A stretch of 64,000 bases of DNA from Takakia lepidozioides (lineage: Eukaryota; Streptophyta; Takakiopsida; Takakiales; Takakiaceae): contig CM060733.1 in assembly GCA_030704615.1 (NCBI GenBank), forward strand, positions 72,790,001-72,854,000, read 5' to 3'. Positions 10,600-20,801 of the stretch are shown piece after piece (positions within the stretch are counted from its first letter, which is position 1; the number at the start of each line of letters is the position of its first letter). Made by a program: the position numbers and the translations under genes. The notes under the pieces were generated by a model that saw nothing but the letters and a program-made list of their open reading frames with translations, did no database searches and was not told the origin of the DNA.

Positions 10600-10880
10600 C
10601 CGCAAGTCCGATGTCTGAGAAAATGGCGCCGAATCTCCAGTTACATGGCCCAAGAACTGCCCAACATCTGTGCAATCCCCGGCACCATGTACCGAAATTC
10701 GGCGCCACATTTCCAAATTTTGGGCTTACACACCTGCCATGTTGGGACCTATAGCCGCGAAATTCGGCACCATTTTTCGCCGGAGACACCTATTACCGTG
10801 AAATACGTCGCAGCTTTCTCCGGTTGCGGAACCTATTACCGCGAAATTTGGCGCCATTTTTGCAGATGTCGCTCGAAATT
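10600..10880. repeat. Dispersed GGCGCC hairpin repeats
   Basis: Five imperfect copies of a GAAATTCGGCGCCA-like core with T-rich right arms (near 10622, 10692, 10757, 10798 and 10843), interleaved with CCTATTACCGCG. It follows the end of transposase copy 1, so this copy has GGCGCC repeats on both sides. Confidence 0.7.
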
Positions 10881-11097
10881 CGCATGAGCGGAAGACGAAA
10901 TATCATGAGCACGGCTCTCAAAACTACAATTTTTACTTCAAACAATGAATATTATATTGGTTTTTGTTTTTTTTTGGGACACATTCCATTAAAAATAATG
11001 TTTTTTATTTCCAAAATTTGTACTTCTGCTCATGAAAACCAATTGTCTTGCTACTCCGCTCATGCCGCTCATGCTCATGAAATAGCTAACCTCTACC
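10881..11097. other. AT-rich spacer
   Basis: AT-rich with several CATGAGC / GCTCATG inverted pairs. No gene seen. Confidence 0.5.
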
Positions 11098-11345
11098 ATG
11101 GTGGACATGTATGCCAAATGCGGGAGTATTGATGATGCAAATCAAGTGTTCAACAATTTGACTCAATGAAATGTGTTCTCATGGAGTGCCATGATTGCAG
11201 ATTATGCCCAGAATGGCTGAGGTAGGGAGGCTTTGGCGACCTATGAACAAATGATACAGGAAAAGGTGACACCGAACCATGTTACACTCATTTGCGTTCT
11301 TGGTGCTTGTGCTAGCCTGGCAGTACTAGAGAAGGGCAAACACTA
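11098..11345 (+). pseudogene. PLS-class PPR protein fragment
   Basis: Reads MVDMYAKCGSIDDANQVFNN, then FSWSAMIADYAQNG, then EQMIQEKVTPNHVTLICVLG and ACASLAVLEKGK. These are consecutive S, P and L repeats of a plant PPR protein, a class that binds organellar RNA. Two in-frame TGA codons interrupt it, each where the repeat consensus has Arg. No start, no flanking repeats and no intron signals are visible, so this is a decayed fragment. Confidence 0.85.
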
Positions 11346-12224
11346 CAAAGAATCGTCAATTTAACGACCGGATAAACGACTGGAAAATGAGTCGTTGCAG
11401 ACAAAAAATGACTGGGCAACTCGGAGTGCCAACAGACTAGTCTTTTCGGACAGCCCAGTTGTTACGGTCATGATGTGGTCGGAGTGCTTCCGGTCAGTCG
11501 TTCGATTTTTGGGGGGGTGCCATGTGGCGCCGCCGTGCGCCGCGTTGACTGAATCTTGGACCTTGACCACAGTGGACTTTTGATCCGGGGGGTGCGACTT
11601 CCTCATGGTGTTGACGCCGGACATATAGCCGCGTGGCTAAGAGTCGGAACTCCACGTGTTCTCTGTTGTGGATGTGGTCACGTGCAGGTCTGAGGCCACA
11701 CCACGTGGCGCAATAAGTTGTCTGCTGGTTGCCTTCATGACTTGTAAGGGGAGTCGACAACTAGAGTGTTAAAGTGATAGATGTAACTAGAGGTTTGAAA
11801 TGCACTACTTCACTAGTGATATACATCGACTGTGGGTTGGGAACCAGGCACTCGTAGTGGTTGCAGTGACTTGGGGGCTACGGCTTGTGGTTCATACATG
11901 TGCAATACTATTTCTACTGTCTCCGAATTACAACACAACACAATCCCCAGCAGCCATTGATCATCCCATTGCGGATGTGATTGAGACTGGAGAACATACA
12001 GGGCATTCCATCAAAGCACGAAAAGAAATAAACATGATGAAGAGCACGTGACATTGTATTAAGACAATACCTCAAAACCGTCCCATACTTTGCACAAACT
12101 CATGAGTCCGTAACGACCATGATTGGAACTTAAAAAAAAAATGTCACATATGGTTCTCCTGCACCTAACTTGTTATTCTCCAGATTATACATAATACAAC
12201 CCTAGCTTGCATGATGTCTTCACG
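11346..12224. other. Unassigned intergenic stretch
   Basis: Nothing recognisable on either strand. A short inverted CGACTGG/CCAGTCG-type motif occurs near 11370-11500. Confidence 0.5.
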
Positions 12225-12440
12225 TCTTTCCTAGGCTAGCACAAGCTGCATTCAAAAGACATATGACAAAAACGTGTTCAGAATCACCCTTCCGGTATTT
12301 GGCCTCAACATACTTCTGCATCCACCCACAGCGAGCATATCAGTGATCATTTGCCTCCAAGACCACATCTGTTTAGGCATACTGCAGGTCCATTGATGAG
12401 CATATATTATGCTCCCACATTTGGCATGCATGTTTAATGT
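12225..12440 (-). pseudogene. Highly degenerate PPR fragment
   Basis: The minus strand contains HAKCG, a Trp-containing repeat, then GDSEHVFVICLLNAACASLG, matching the order of PLS-class PPR repeats across frame shifts and stops. Much more decayed than the fragment at 11.1 kb and in the opposite orientation. Confidence 0.5.
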
Positions 12441-12639
12441 TAAAGATGATACCCCCTTCCACCAGTCTGAAGTCCAACAAACTATGATTCAACCCTACCA
12501 TTTTGCATGATTCAGAACTTCCATACAAACCTCCGCACATAAAAAAGAGAAGTCTCCTTCAGAGGACATGCTTCTTGCTACATTTTGAGAAGGAAATCAC
12601 CGTCCGTGACATGGGAATGAACTGTATCAACCTGTTGTG

Positions 12640-12820
12640 TCCCTGCCTGGAACTCCATAGCGTACATGGACTTGGAACTATGAGTTCAGCTCTTAGGATG
12701 GTGGCAGGGCCAGGGAGTTTGAGGGCAACCCCTTGGCCGGTACCGGCATGGTAAATTCCGTATCCTGCGTTGGGTTTGGTGAGGGATCCATCGATATAGT
12801 GTGAGTTGGCCGGGGGGTAT
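12640..12820 (-). pseudogene. LINE-type RNase H fragment
   Basis: The minus strand reads HYIDGSLTKPNAGYGIYHAG, then LPGPATILRAEL. This is the first Asp strand (YxDGS) and the RAEL helix (second acidic residue) of the RNase H domain found at the C-terminus of some non-LTR retrotransposons. Only about 60 residues are recognisable. Confidence 0.6.
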
Positions 12821-13052
12821 TTAAGGGTGGTGTTTTGCCGCAGAGTGCAAGTGTGGAGAGAGAGTGTGTGTGTAGCAATTGTAGATGATAGAAGATAGAA
12901 GATAAGAGATAGATTTATTCCTCAAGATTAGCTCTGCAACTTTGTAATGCGATGATTGTGAAGGAATAGGAGAAAAGAAGGGAAAGAAAGAAATTCAATT
13001 AAGTGTTTTCTGTGTAAGAAACAGAGTGATGGAATGATTTGCATTTGATGAA
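12821..13052. other. Spacer upstream of F-box-like ORF
   Basis: Purine-rich sequence with GATAGAAGATAGAAGATAAG repeats near 12885-12910. No gene. Confidence 0.4.
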
Positions 13053-13370
13053 TTGAATGATTATCTTTTGTGTCAGATAGTGAGAATGTGCCTCATTGGT
13101 GGAGATGAAAGTTCTATGCAAGAATTAATTCCTGGATTATCGAATGATATATCGATTGTGATATTCAAGAGCCTATATTGTAATGATGTGGAACTAGTGC
13201 AATTAAAGAGCGTGAGTAGGGGCTGGTATAAGGAAATATCAACTCTATATAGACATTGTCATCGGAGACACAATTGGGTACAGATATGGTATCGTCCTTT
13301 TGATGGTTATCCAAAATTAATGAAGGAGTGGAGTAATAACTTTGGAGGTGGGAAATCCTTAGTGGAGTAA
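13053..13370 (+). CDS. F-box-like small protein, copy A
   Basis: A 105-codon ORF containing LIPGLSNDISIVIFKSLYCN and VQLKSVSRGWYKEI, the spacing of an F-box (LPDDI...CL...L..VSR.W), which docks substrate adaptors onto SKP1 in SCF ubiquitin ligases. There are no kelch or LRR repeats after it. The ORF is AT-rich compared with its neighbours. A second, diverged copy follows at 13.45 kb, so this looks like a tandem duplication, possibly carried by a mobile element. Whether either copy is expressed is unclear. Confidence 0.4.
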   Translation: MNDYLLCQIVRMCLIGGDESSMQELIPGLSNDISIVIFKSLYCNDVELVQLKSVSRGWYKEISTLYRHCHRRHNWVQIWYRPFDGYPKLMKEWSNNFGGGKSLVE

Positions 13371-13449
13371 AATAAATAAGACTGATGGTGAAGATTGCCT
13401 GAATGGGGGAATTAAGTAATGAGAGAACATAGGAGAGTCCCTCAGAGTT

Positions 13450-13714
13450 AATTGTCGGTCTACCAAACAAATAATTGATAGAGATATTTAGAAAGCTCTG
13501 TTGCAGCGATATAGAAATAATTCATTTGCAACTTGTGAGTAAAGGATGGTATAGAGAACTATCACTCCTTTATAAAGCCGATTATTGGAGACAAAATTTG
13601 ATAGAACAATGGTATCTAATTTCTGCTGATGGAACAAAATTAATAGAAGATGGGGAGAACATCAATGAGACTGGAAGAATGTTAATTGCGTTAGATGAAG
13701 ATGACTGGTGGTAG
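13450..13714 (+). pseudogene. F-box-like small protein, copy B
   Basis: Parallel to copy A: GLPNK, then a stop, then LIEIFRKLCCSDIEIIHLQL and VSKGWYRELSLLYKA. The open part is 79 codons from 13475 and ends EDDWW. The stop inside the F-box motif suggests it is non-functional. Confidence 0.4.
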
Positions 13715-13849
13715 AAACCACTTGAAGGAGAGAATTGAACGGTATCCAGCAACTTAAAGTCATTATTCCAACCGCAATTGTGTGCTTCCTTGCGAACGAA
13801 CCTTGGGACTGAATGGATTCTATTTTAGAATTAATTCCAGTTCTTATTC

Positions 13850-16490
13850 TACACCTGTATACATGCAAACTCTGTCTCTGCATCATCCAAAGTGGGAGCA
13901 TTCTTCCATGCAAGACACATTGAACGGTGGTCCTCTCTGAAAGCCCAATAAGAGGGCGAAGAGGAAGAAGCCACAGTACAGAGGTGATAAGCCCTCAAAG
14001 CACGAGAGAGAAGAAAGTAGAAACTTTAGAACAGCCCCAGAGGGCCATGAGGGCAGAACTAAGATGGCCGGGGGAAGACCCCCGATCAAAGAGATTAGAA
14101 AGCTGACACAACTACCTTTGTTCTCTTTCTCTCTCTTTCTTGATTTCTCTTGTCCCATAAGCTCTTTGAGCTTTCCTCGGACGTTATAAAGTGCCTTTTC
14201 ATTCCTCTCTGTGAAAGTTGTATAGGAAGTTTCTTTCATTATGTCTTTCTTCAATGCCACCCCTTGTGGGAATAAATATTCTTCTTTCTCTCACAACCTA
14301 CGGATAGAGACTGGCAGATGGGAAAACCTGCATCGGGCGGACAACTATGTCCAGCTTGCACAGGGCGCAACCAGGAAATTGAAACTGAAGAACACTTCTT
14401 CTTCGCCACGAACCTAGTTGTGTACTGCAACAAGCTCTACAAAAAATGGAAACCCACAAGATCTCTCATTTCCTTCCATTGGAACATTCGGGTCTTCCCC
14501 GTACACCCTTCGGACTGCAGCCTAATTTGCTTGTGCGTTGTACCACGGAAATTCGGCGGGGGCAATCCCGCCCTGGCCATCTGTTCGTTCATTCCCTACC
14601 AAAGGTGCATCTCCGATTATGTGTCCTCCCCTTTCATCTCACAAGTAGCAATGGTCATTAGCATTCTGCAGTGGGGGTCGTAGACATGTGCACCCATTGT
14701 CACCCATTGGTGATTTGTAATGCGCTTGATATGGTCGAACATGACCCAACTGTTTGACAAGTCTCCACTCGTCATCCGGTGGACCAGATCCACACCGCTG
14801 CCAGGACCACACGTTGACATTTTGAATATGAAACAACGATCTGCCTCACTCCATTGTCCTAGAAACCGACTTCCATGAATGTAGTCATATCCACATCCTT
14901 GCCCAATTTTCTGTTTGCAGGAGACAATGTGATTTCTGACATTTGGGGAACAGACGTGGGACACCGATTCCAGCAATGCGTCCATTTTATTCTCATCGAG
15001 AGGAACTCTGTCGGAGCCATCTTCTGACGTTATTCTGCCCAATGTCATCTCATGCGCCCTGCAGCTATATCTGTTTCGGTTTGGCACCAGGTCTCAACTT
15101 CACCTCCTCCTGAATGAGCTGCTCTGCTTCTTGGGCAGCCTCCCGTGAGTTCCCCCTCGCCAATTTGTGATAGTGCACACCAATGTGTATGCAAAGTCGT
15201 GTGAGGTCTGGTAAAAGGCTACACACATAGTACTGCTTGGCATTACCAAACGGGGGGTTCTTTGCAATGCGCGGACTTAAATGTGGAGTTTGGAACCTTT
15301 TCCTGAGCTCAAAATGGTTGAGGAGCTATGCTTGTCCGTCTCGTTCCTGTGACCTTTGGATTTATAATGGAAGCAGGTCGCGGAGAAATACCACAGCGCG
15401 TCGGCACGCGGAACGTACCGCACCCGCACACCATCGGGCATCTTCATGCTGGTGGTTCTTGTGACGCACCAAGGGTGACTATCATGCTTTCTAATCCATA
15501 TCTGTCAACATTCCGGACGCTCTAGAATTATCCAACAGAGAAACTCAAAAATGAAATTATCGTCGACGTATGGGGGAAGATGTGTGACAGATTTGATTGT
15601 GAACTTGTTGTAGTCCAGCGCAACCAGCTCAGAGTGGCGTCCCTCCGTGTGCAGCCCTCGCTAAATATCAAGAATGGATCGAGTTGTTGAGCTCGTGTAG
15701 GGAATATGACTCCCACCTCCGTTGATGTCCATTTCGGACTTGCCTGATCTCCAGGATGATCTTGGAACTTCCATGACCTCATCTTCGTCCGACAAGTTGT
15801 GAACAACATGGTTCTCGCTCATCTTCATTGATGGCGGAGGCTTTGGATTAAATTCGTTGCAGAACTCTCTCTTTGAGGTTCCAACTCTCAGATTGGCGGA
15901 CTCTTTCGTGGAAGGCGGTAGGAAAGAAGGCACATTTGGCGGAAAAATGAAGTCCCCAACAGCTCTGTATATGACACTGTCCGATGGTGGAATTTTCCAT
16001 TCCCTGCCGTCGCCGAAATCATCGTGGAGCACAACAATACTTTCGACTACAACTCCATTTGAATCCTTCTTTTCCTCCTCCAAAAATACTGACCCGAGTT
16101 TCAGGTGGTATCGGATGCAGAGATATTTCTCATCAACCCGACAGATTCCCCCCTCTGCACGGAAATTTAGCTCTGTGCGTGTGAGGAGGGCATTACACTA
16201 TAGTGCTTGAGTTTGCAGCCATGGGAGATGTGCACAGAAGACTACGAGCATGGCATTCGGGCAAGCACCCTGGGAGAAGCGGGGATGCAGCGAGGCAAAG
16301 CAATGCAGGGCCGATCTTTCCGAGCGAGGAAGCATATTCACGAATTCGGCGAGCCCATACTCCCAAAAATCCACTATCACAGTTTTCATGAACCTGGTCT
16401 CCAAAATGTGGCCCCTGGCCTTTGCGCAATAACTGCCAAACAGTATGTTGTCAGAAGGCTGCAGACCTGTGCAGGTGCCCTCACCCTAGA
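13850..16490 (-). pseudogene. MULE-like transposase family, copy 2 (long, broken)
   Basis: The minus strand codes almost continuously from about 16490: FGSYCAKARGHILETRFMKT, VDEKYLCIRYHLKLGS, FGDGREWKIPPSDSVIYRAV, LVALDYNKFTIKSVTHLPPY, KHDSHPWCVTRTTS, then after a frame shift YYVCSLLPDLTRLCIHIG and the part shared with copy 1 (VPLDENKMDALLESVSHVCS, ITNHQWVTMGAHVYD). In-frame stops occur near 16199, 15660 and 15528, plus shifts. The last recognisable piece, SMCLAWKNAPTLDDAETEFA, lies at 13850-13930 beyond an insertion. This copy shows that the family is at least about 850 residues long. Copy 3 aligns with its N-terminal half. Confidence 0.65.
13935..14402 (+). mobile_element. Insertion inside transposase copy 2, with LINE zinc-finger fragment
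   Basis: This segment interrupts the transposase homology. Its right end (14318-14402) reads GKPASGGQLCPACTGRN then ETEEHFFFA, the C-x2-C...EH zinc-binding end of non-LTR retrotransposon polymerases (zf-RVT type). The left part holds no recognised protein. The mosaic could be a nested insertion or fragment capture. Confidence 0.45.
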
Positions 16491-17095
16491 TTCAGATGTC
16501 ATTCATCATTGAAGGAGTCTTGTTTTTCTTATAAAACAATCGGGACAAACAACACCTTTGGTGCAAACTAATAATTGCAGCGTCTGACAAGAGGCATGGC
16601 GGGGCGAGCGTGCAAGCACCTTCTCGATGGACAAAGGGAATTGAAAGAGATGTGGCATTCCACAGTGTCTGAGTACAAGATTGAGTGCTGGACCCTCTCA
16701 GGCAAAAGTCAACATTCAATAGCCAGACCCGCGCAAGGCCGTCCCCGTGAGTGCAATCGTGGAAGCCAGGAAGGTACTCAAGAGCGGACTTTTCACCCGC
16801 CTCTGTTGAGACTGGTCTGTCCGATCCTGCAGGTATATAAGAATGTCCCTGACTTGGGATTGAAGTTCCACGCGGTTCGCCCCCCGTTGGGGCAATTGCT
16901 GGGATCCCGACACGCCATCGCCGAATAGTGAAAAGAGCTATCAGGAAGCAGAGTAAGAGGCCGAGAAGCAAACTTGCAGACTTGGGAGTATGGGAGGAGC
17001 AGAGGAGAGGAGCTGGTCCTGCTGGCTAGATTTGAAAGGGAGTGGGTGTAGGGGGAAATTTGGACAAGTGGCAAACAATAAAGCAACATTTACTT
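16491..17095. other. Unassigned stretch upstream of copy 2
   Basis: Several overlapping ORFs (up to 159 codons, minus) without recognised domains. They may be 5' sequence of the transposase family. Confidence 0.35.
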
Positions 17096-17360
17096 CGTGG
17101 TCGGCTCCATAAAACCGCATTTCCATCCAACATGGATAGAAATCCGGCGCCAAATTTCCATCCACAGGGTTGGATGAAACGATATCGGGACCAAACAGTG
17201 AACTTGGAATGGTGGATGGGGTGAGGAGGTATAGCAATGATTTTTCACATTCCATATTGATAGGGACCTCCCAATGAACTTGGAATGGTGGATGGGGTGA
17301 AAAGAACCACCTTGCTAGAGGGTGAGCAATGATTTTACAAATTCCATTTTGAAACCCCGA
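17096..17360. repeat. Single GGCGCC hairpin plus 78-bp tandem duplication
   Basis: 17114-17164 has the GGATAGAAATCCGGCGCC core with a complementary arm. At 17198-17360 a segment containing GAACTTGGAATGGTGGATGG and GCAATGATTTT occurs twice in tandem with small differences. Confidence 0.7.
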
Positions 17361-17507
17361 AGTTTAAATTCATTGTCATGGTTACGATGGATGTCGACAT
17401 CAGAGGCCGACATCTTTACATGCACATCCTACACACTGAATCTCAAACAGTGATGGTATTGGAGAGATCTACAACATGCTGATGCACAATGTATTCTCTG
17501 TAACAGA

Positions 17508-18062
17508 CTAGGTATTAACCATCATGTCCTCACGACCTTCTTCCAACAACCTCGTGAAAACATAGTGCAGTTGGTGGCGGATCTGATCGAAGTGCACCAC
17601 CACCTCGTCGTCCTCCAAGTTGTTGCATCCATTGTAGAAATGGATGGATACCGCGGCCTCGGAATATCCGTTCATTTCTTCACCCCTGATCCAAACATCC
17701 CCAAATGATGCTGGGTCCAGATAACACTCCCGGTTGTACTGCATGTAGATATGATCAACAAATCACCACTGACAACACTTCCACTCATGTATCATTGCTG
17801 TGGGGAATCTATCCGGGTCCTCGGAAAGCGAGAAATTCTGGTCTCCGATCCGCACGTTCCAGAGTCGTCAAATATGCAGCTGGTCTTCCCACCTGTCCAG
17901 CAGATCCCGTGTCCACTCGTGGACCATGTATGGACACTTGGTGTTCAGACGGGTCATCGCTGAAAGAGGACCTGGACATAGCAAGACGACAATGTCGCCA
18001 ACCCGGGCAGAATAACCTCCGTTCTCTTCAACCCAAGGGCACCCTGCTCGACCACACCACAT
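17508..18062 (-). pseudogene. Unrecognised protein with in-frame TGA codons
   Basis: One minus-strand frame reads coherently from 18062 to 17508 apart from two TGA codons: MWCGRAGCPWVEENGGYSAR, VGDIVVLLCPGPLSAM, then RLWNVRIGDQNFSL, then MQYNRECYLDPASFGDVWIR, then NLEDDEVVVHFDQIRHQLHY. I do not recognise the family. It lies next to satellite array 2, with the ParB-like gene on the other side of the array. Confidence 0.45.
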
Positions 18063-18184
18063 AGAAACGACGAAGGGATTGAGGAAAGAAACGGCGGATG
18101 GGGAATTGGGGATTGTGAAGAAAAGTCGGACACTAGGAATGAACTATATAGAGTCTGGGGGAGGATGATAGCCAATCGTAAGAT

Positions 18185-19285
18185 TAGCCAAACGAGCCCC
18201 CGGATGGAAATCCGGCGCAGGGTTGTCTAAGATGTCACACCTCCAGCAGATGTGCTGCCACCCCCCCCCCCCCGAGACGACTTCATCCAGACCCCCCTGG
18301 ATGGAAATACGACACCGAATTTCCATCCAGGGGATGAACTTGGTGTGACACCTGGTGCTATCTCCCCGTGAGACGACTTCATCCAAGCCCCCCTAGATGG
18401 AAATACGGCGCCGAATTTCCATCTAGAGGATGAACTTGGTGTGACACCTGGCGCTATCTCCCCCTGAGACGACTTCATCCAAAACGCCCTGGATGGAAAT
18501 ACAGCGCCGAATTTCCATCCAAAGGATGAACTTGGTGTGCCACTTGTCGCTCCCTCCCCCCAAGACGACTTCATCCAACTCCACTTGGATGGAAATTCAT
18601 CCAGGGGATGAACTCGATGTGCCACTTGGCGCTCCCTCCTCCCGAGACGACTTCATCCAACTCCACTTGGATGGAAATTCGGCGCCGTATTTCCATCCAG
18701 GGGATGAACTCGGTGTGCCACTTGGCGCTCCCTCCTCCCGAGACGACTTCATCCAACTCCCCTTGGATGGAAATTCGGCGCCGTATTTCCATCCAAGGGA
18801 TGAACTCGGTGTGCCACTTGGCGCTCTCTCGAGACGACTTCATCCAACCCCCTTGGATGGAAAATACGGCGCCAAATTTCCATCCAGGGGATGAACTTGG
18901 TCTGACACTTGGCGCTCTCTCTCCCCGGGATGACTTCATCCAACTCCCCTTGGATGGAAATACGGCGCCAAATTTCCATCCAGGAGATGAACTTGGTATT
19001 ACTCTTGGCGCTCCCTCCCCCCGAGACGACCTCATCCAACTCCCCTTGGATGGAAATTCGGTGCCGTATTTCCATCCAAATGACCCACTTGGTGTGTCAC
19101 CTGTCGCTCCCTCCCCCCGAGACGACATCATCCAACTAGCACGGGATGGAAATTCGGCGCTGTATTTCCATCCGAGGGATGAAATTTGGGAGCCACTTGG
19201 AGCTCTCTCTCCCCGAGACAACTTCATCCAAACACCCCTGGATGGAAATTCGGCGCCGTATTTCCATCCGGCAGGATGAAAATGG
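18185..19285. repeat. 96-bp hairpin satellite, array 2 (about 11 units)
   Basis: The same unit architecture as array 1. GAGACGAC markers lie near 18274, 18370, 18466, 18562, 18644, 18740, 18831, 18927, 19023, 19119 and 19215, mostly 96 bp apart (82 and 91 where a hairpin or tract is shortened). The spacer differs from array 1 (GATGAACTTGGTGTGACACC). Hairpin arms differ between units but remain complementary, for example CTAGATGG/CCATCTAG near 18395-18430 and CTTGGATGG/CCATCCAAG near 18765-18800. Long ORFs on both strands are by-products of the period. Confidence 0.95.
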
Positions 19286-19383
19286 GTTCAAGCTGACTGG
19301 ATCTCCTCCCGAATGGATGCAAATTCGGCGTCGGGATTGGTGGTCCTGGTGGGCTTCCAGAGAATCCCCGTGGCACAGACCTC

Positions 19384-19918
19384 ATGTCGGAGGTCGATAT
19401 GAAGTTGGCCGCTGCCAAGATGTTGGAGGCAATCCACAACAACATTAGCAGGGTGCTGGGAGGCATGGTCTACCCGGCAAAGCTGCGGATTTCTCTCTGC
19501 CGCTTGATATCGTTGCACGTGGTCAGACCTGCCCTCCCCGGTGATATCGACAAGCTCAAATTCTCTTTCCGGGAGGGATATTGCATGGGGTCTACCTCCT
19601 TTTATGTCTCTATTGAGAACGATCACAGAGCTTCTCGTGTACACAGTTCCGAGGAACTCGCCAGCTGGGGCCCCCATTGGCAAACGCGAAACCTGGAGTT
19701 CGAGAAATTGATTGGTAATGATCCTCTTTTCCAGCACTTGTCAGGAAAAATGTTCTACGTGTGGGACGGGAACCATCGGCTCCTAGCATGGATGGAGCAC
19801 ATAGCCCAAGCACACCCCGACGAACTAGATTAACATTACGTCATGGAGTGTGTTGTGCTCAAGGTGGCGGGGCCGGTGGATCGCAGTCTTCTCAAAGCTG
19901 CTATGGTGGACATAAACT
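19384..19918 (+). pseudogene. ParB-like (DGNHR) protein, first exon with in-frame stop
   Basis: A 149-codon ORF ends at a TAA near 19831, but the same frame continues HYVMECVVLKVAG and AAMVDINS to a consensus GTAAGT donor at 19919. The motif MFYVWDGNHRLLAWM resembles the DGxHRxxA signature of the ParB/sulfiredoxin fold, which in other proteins binds nucleotide or cleaves DNA. The rest is not recognised. The frame is open upstream into the satellite edge. The assignment rests on one motif. A possible acceptor lies at 19980, but what follows is short. Confidence 0.4.
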
Positions 19919-20025
19919 CGTAAGTTAAAATGCTCCTTGCACTAGAACTTGCAATTTCAAACACTCATTTTGTTGGCAGTCCCCTCATATATCAGCGTAG
20001 CTACGGCGTGAGCCCAGTCCCGTGA

Positions 20026-20213
20026 GCCTGGGAGTTGAGCTCACGTTTTAGCCCGAATCCTACTGGAGAAGTAGGCCCTATAGGCGAGGATAGCAGAAAG
20101 AAACGCTCCCCTTTGGAGGACGAGGAGCCCGAGGTTAACTGGATGCACCGCAGATCGTTTAGGAAAGGAAGGTCCAAAGTGCAACTCTCCTTCGATAGCT
20201 TTAGCAAGAAGTA
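20026..20213 (+). pseudogene. Short coding-like fragment, C-terminus of unknown protein
   Basis: Open from a TGA near 20021 to TAG at about 20213: FSPNPTGEVGPIGED, KKRSPLEDEEPEVNWMHRRS, then KVQLSFDSFSKK. It looks like the charged tail of a nuclear protein. No gene context is visible. Confidence 0.35.
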
Positions 20214-20801
20214 GCTGTAGCTCTTTCAAAGCAGAGGTAGTTGTAGCCCTTTCTCTCTTTTTCATTTGCTTATTCCCCATGCAGACTCTTGTTCCTTGAG
20301 GTTCGACGCAATGACTTCCTCGTTCTGCCTCTAAGGCATCCGTCTGAAGCTATTCTCTTATCCTATTGTTCCTTGTAGACTCTCTCTCTTTGCTGTCTTC
20401 TGTCTTCTGTTGTTTTGGTTACGAACGAGTGTCTTCCTAGTTCAGCCTCTTTGTACCTTGCGGACGTTTTTGTTCAGTTTTTGTTCCTAGTTCAGCCTCT
20501 TTGTACCTCCGTCCACCCCCTTTTCTTTAAAAAAAAAAAAAGGTACATTGTCATGGTCTGCCGATCTTACAGGTCATTTACAATATATAAATGTCGACCA
20601 ATTGGCCACTGCCAGCATGAAGAGATCAATTCCCTGCAGAATTGCTGCCGACTGAAGTGCAACCCTAAAATGCTCGCCTAGGACGAGGATCTCGCTCTCT
20701 TTGCTCGTCTCTTTCTCTCGACCATTTCTTCGACCTCTGGGGTTTGGTCTTGCATCTGCGAGGGATCGCTTCAAGGAGAGAGAGAGAGAGAGAGGTGAGC
20801 C
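20214..20801. promoter_or_regulatory. CWC15 upstream region and 5' UTR
   Basis: No gene. It contains a CT-rich tract, an A-run at 20529-20541, and a (GA)n run at 20775-20794 just before the CWC15 start codon. Such GA/CT runs are common in plant 5' UTRs. No TATA box was identified with confidence. Confidence 0.4.

Noticed and set aside
11150-11220. Functional PPR gene rescued by U-to-C editing of TGA
   Set aside because: Fragment lacks start, further repeats and C-terminus; editing is known for organellar, not nuclear, transcripts.
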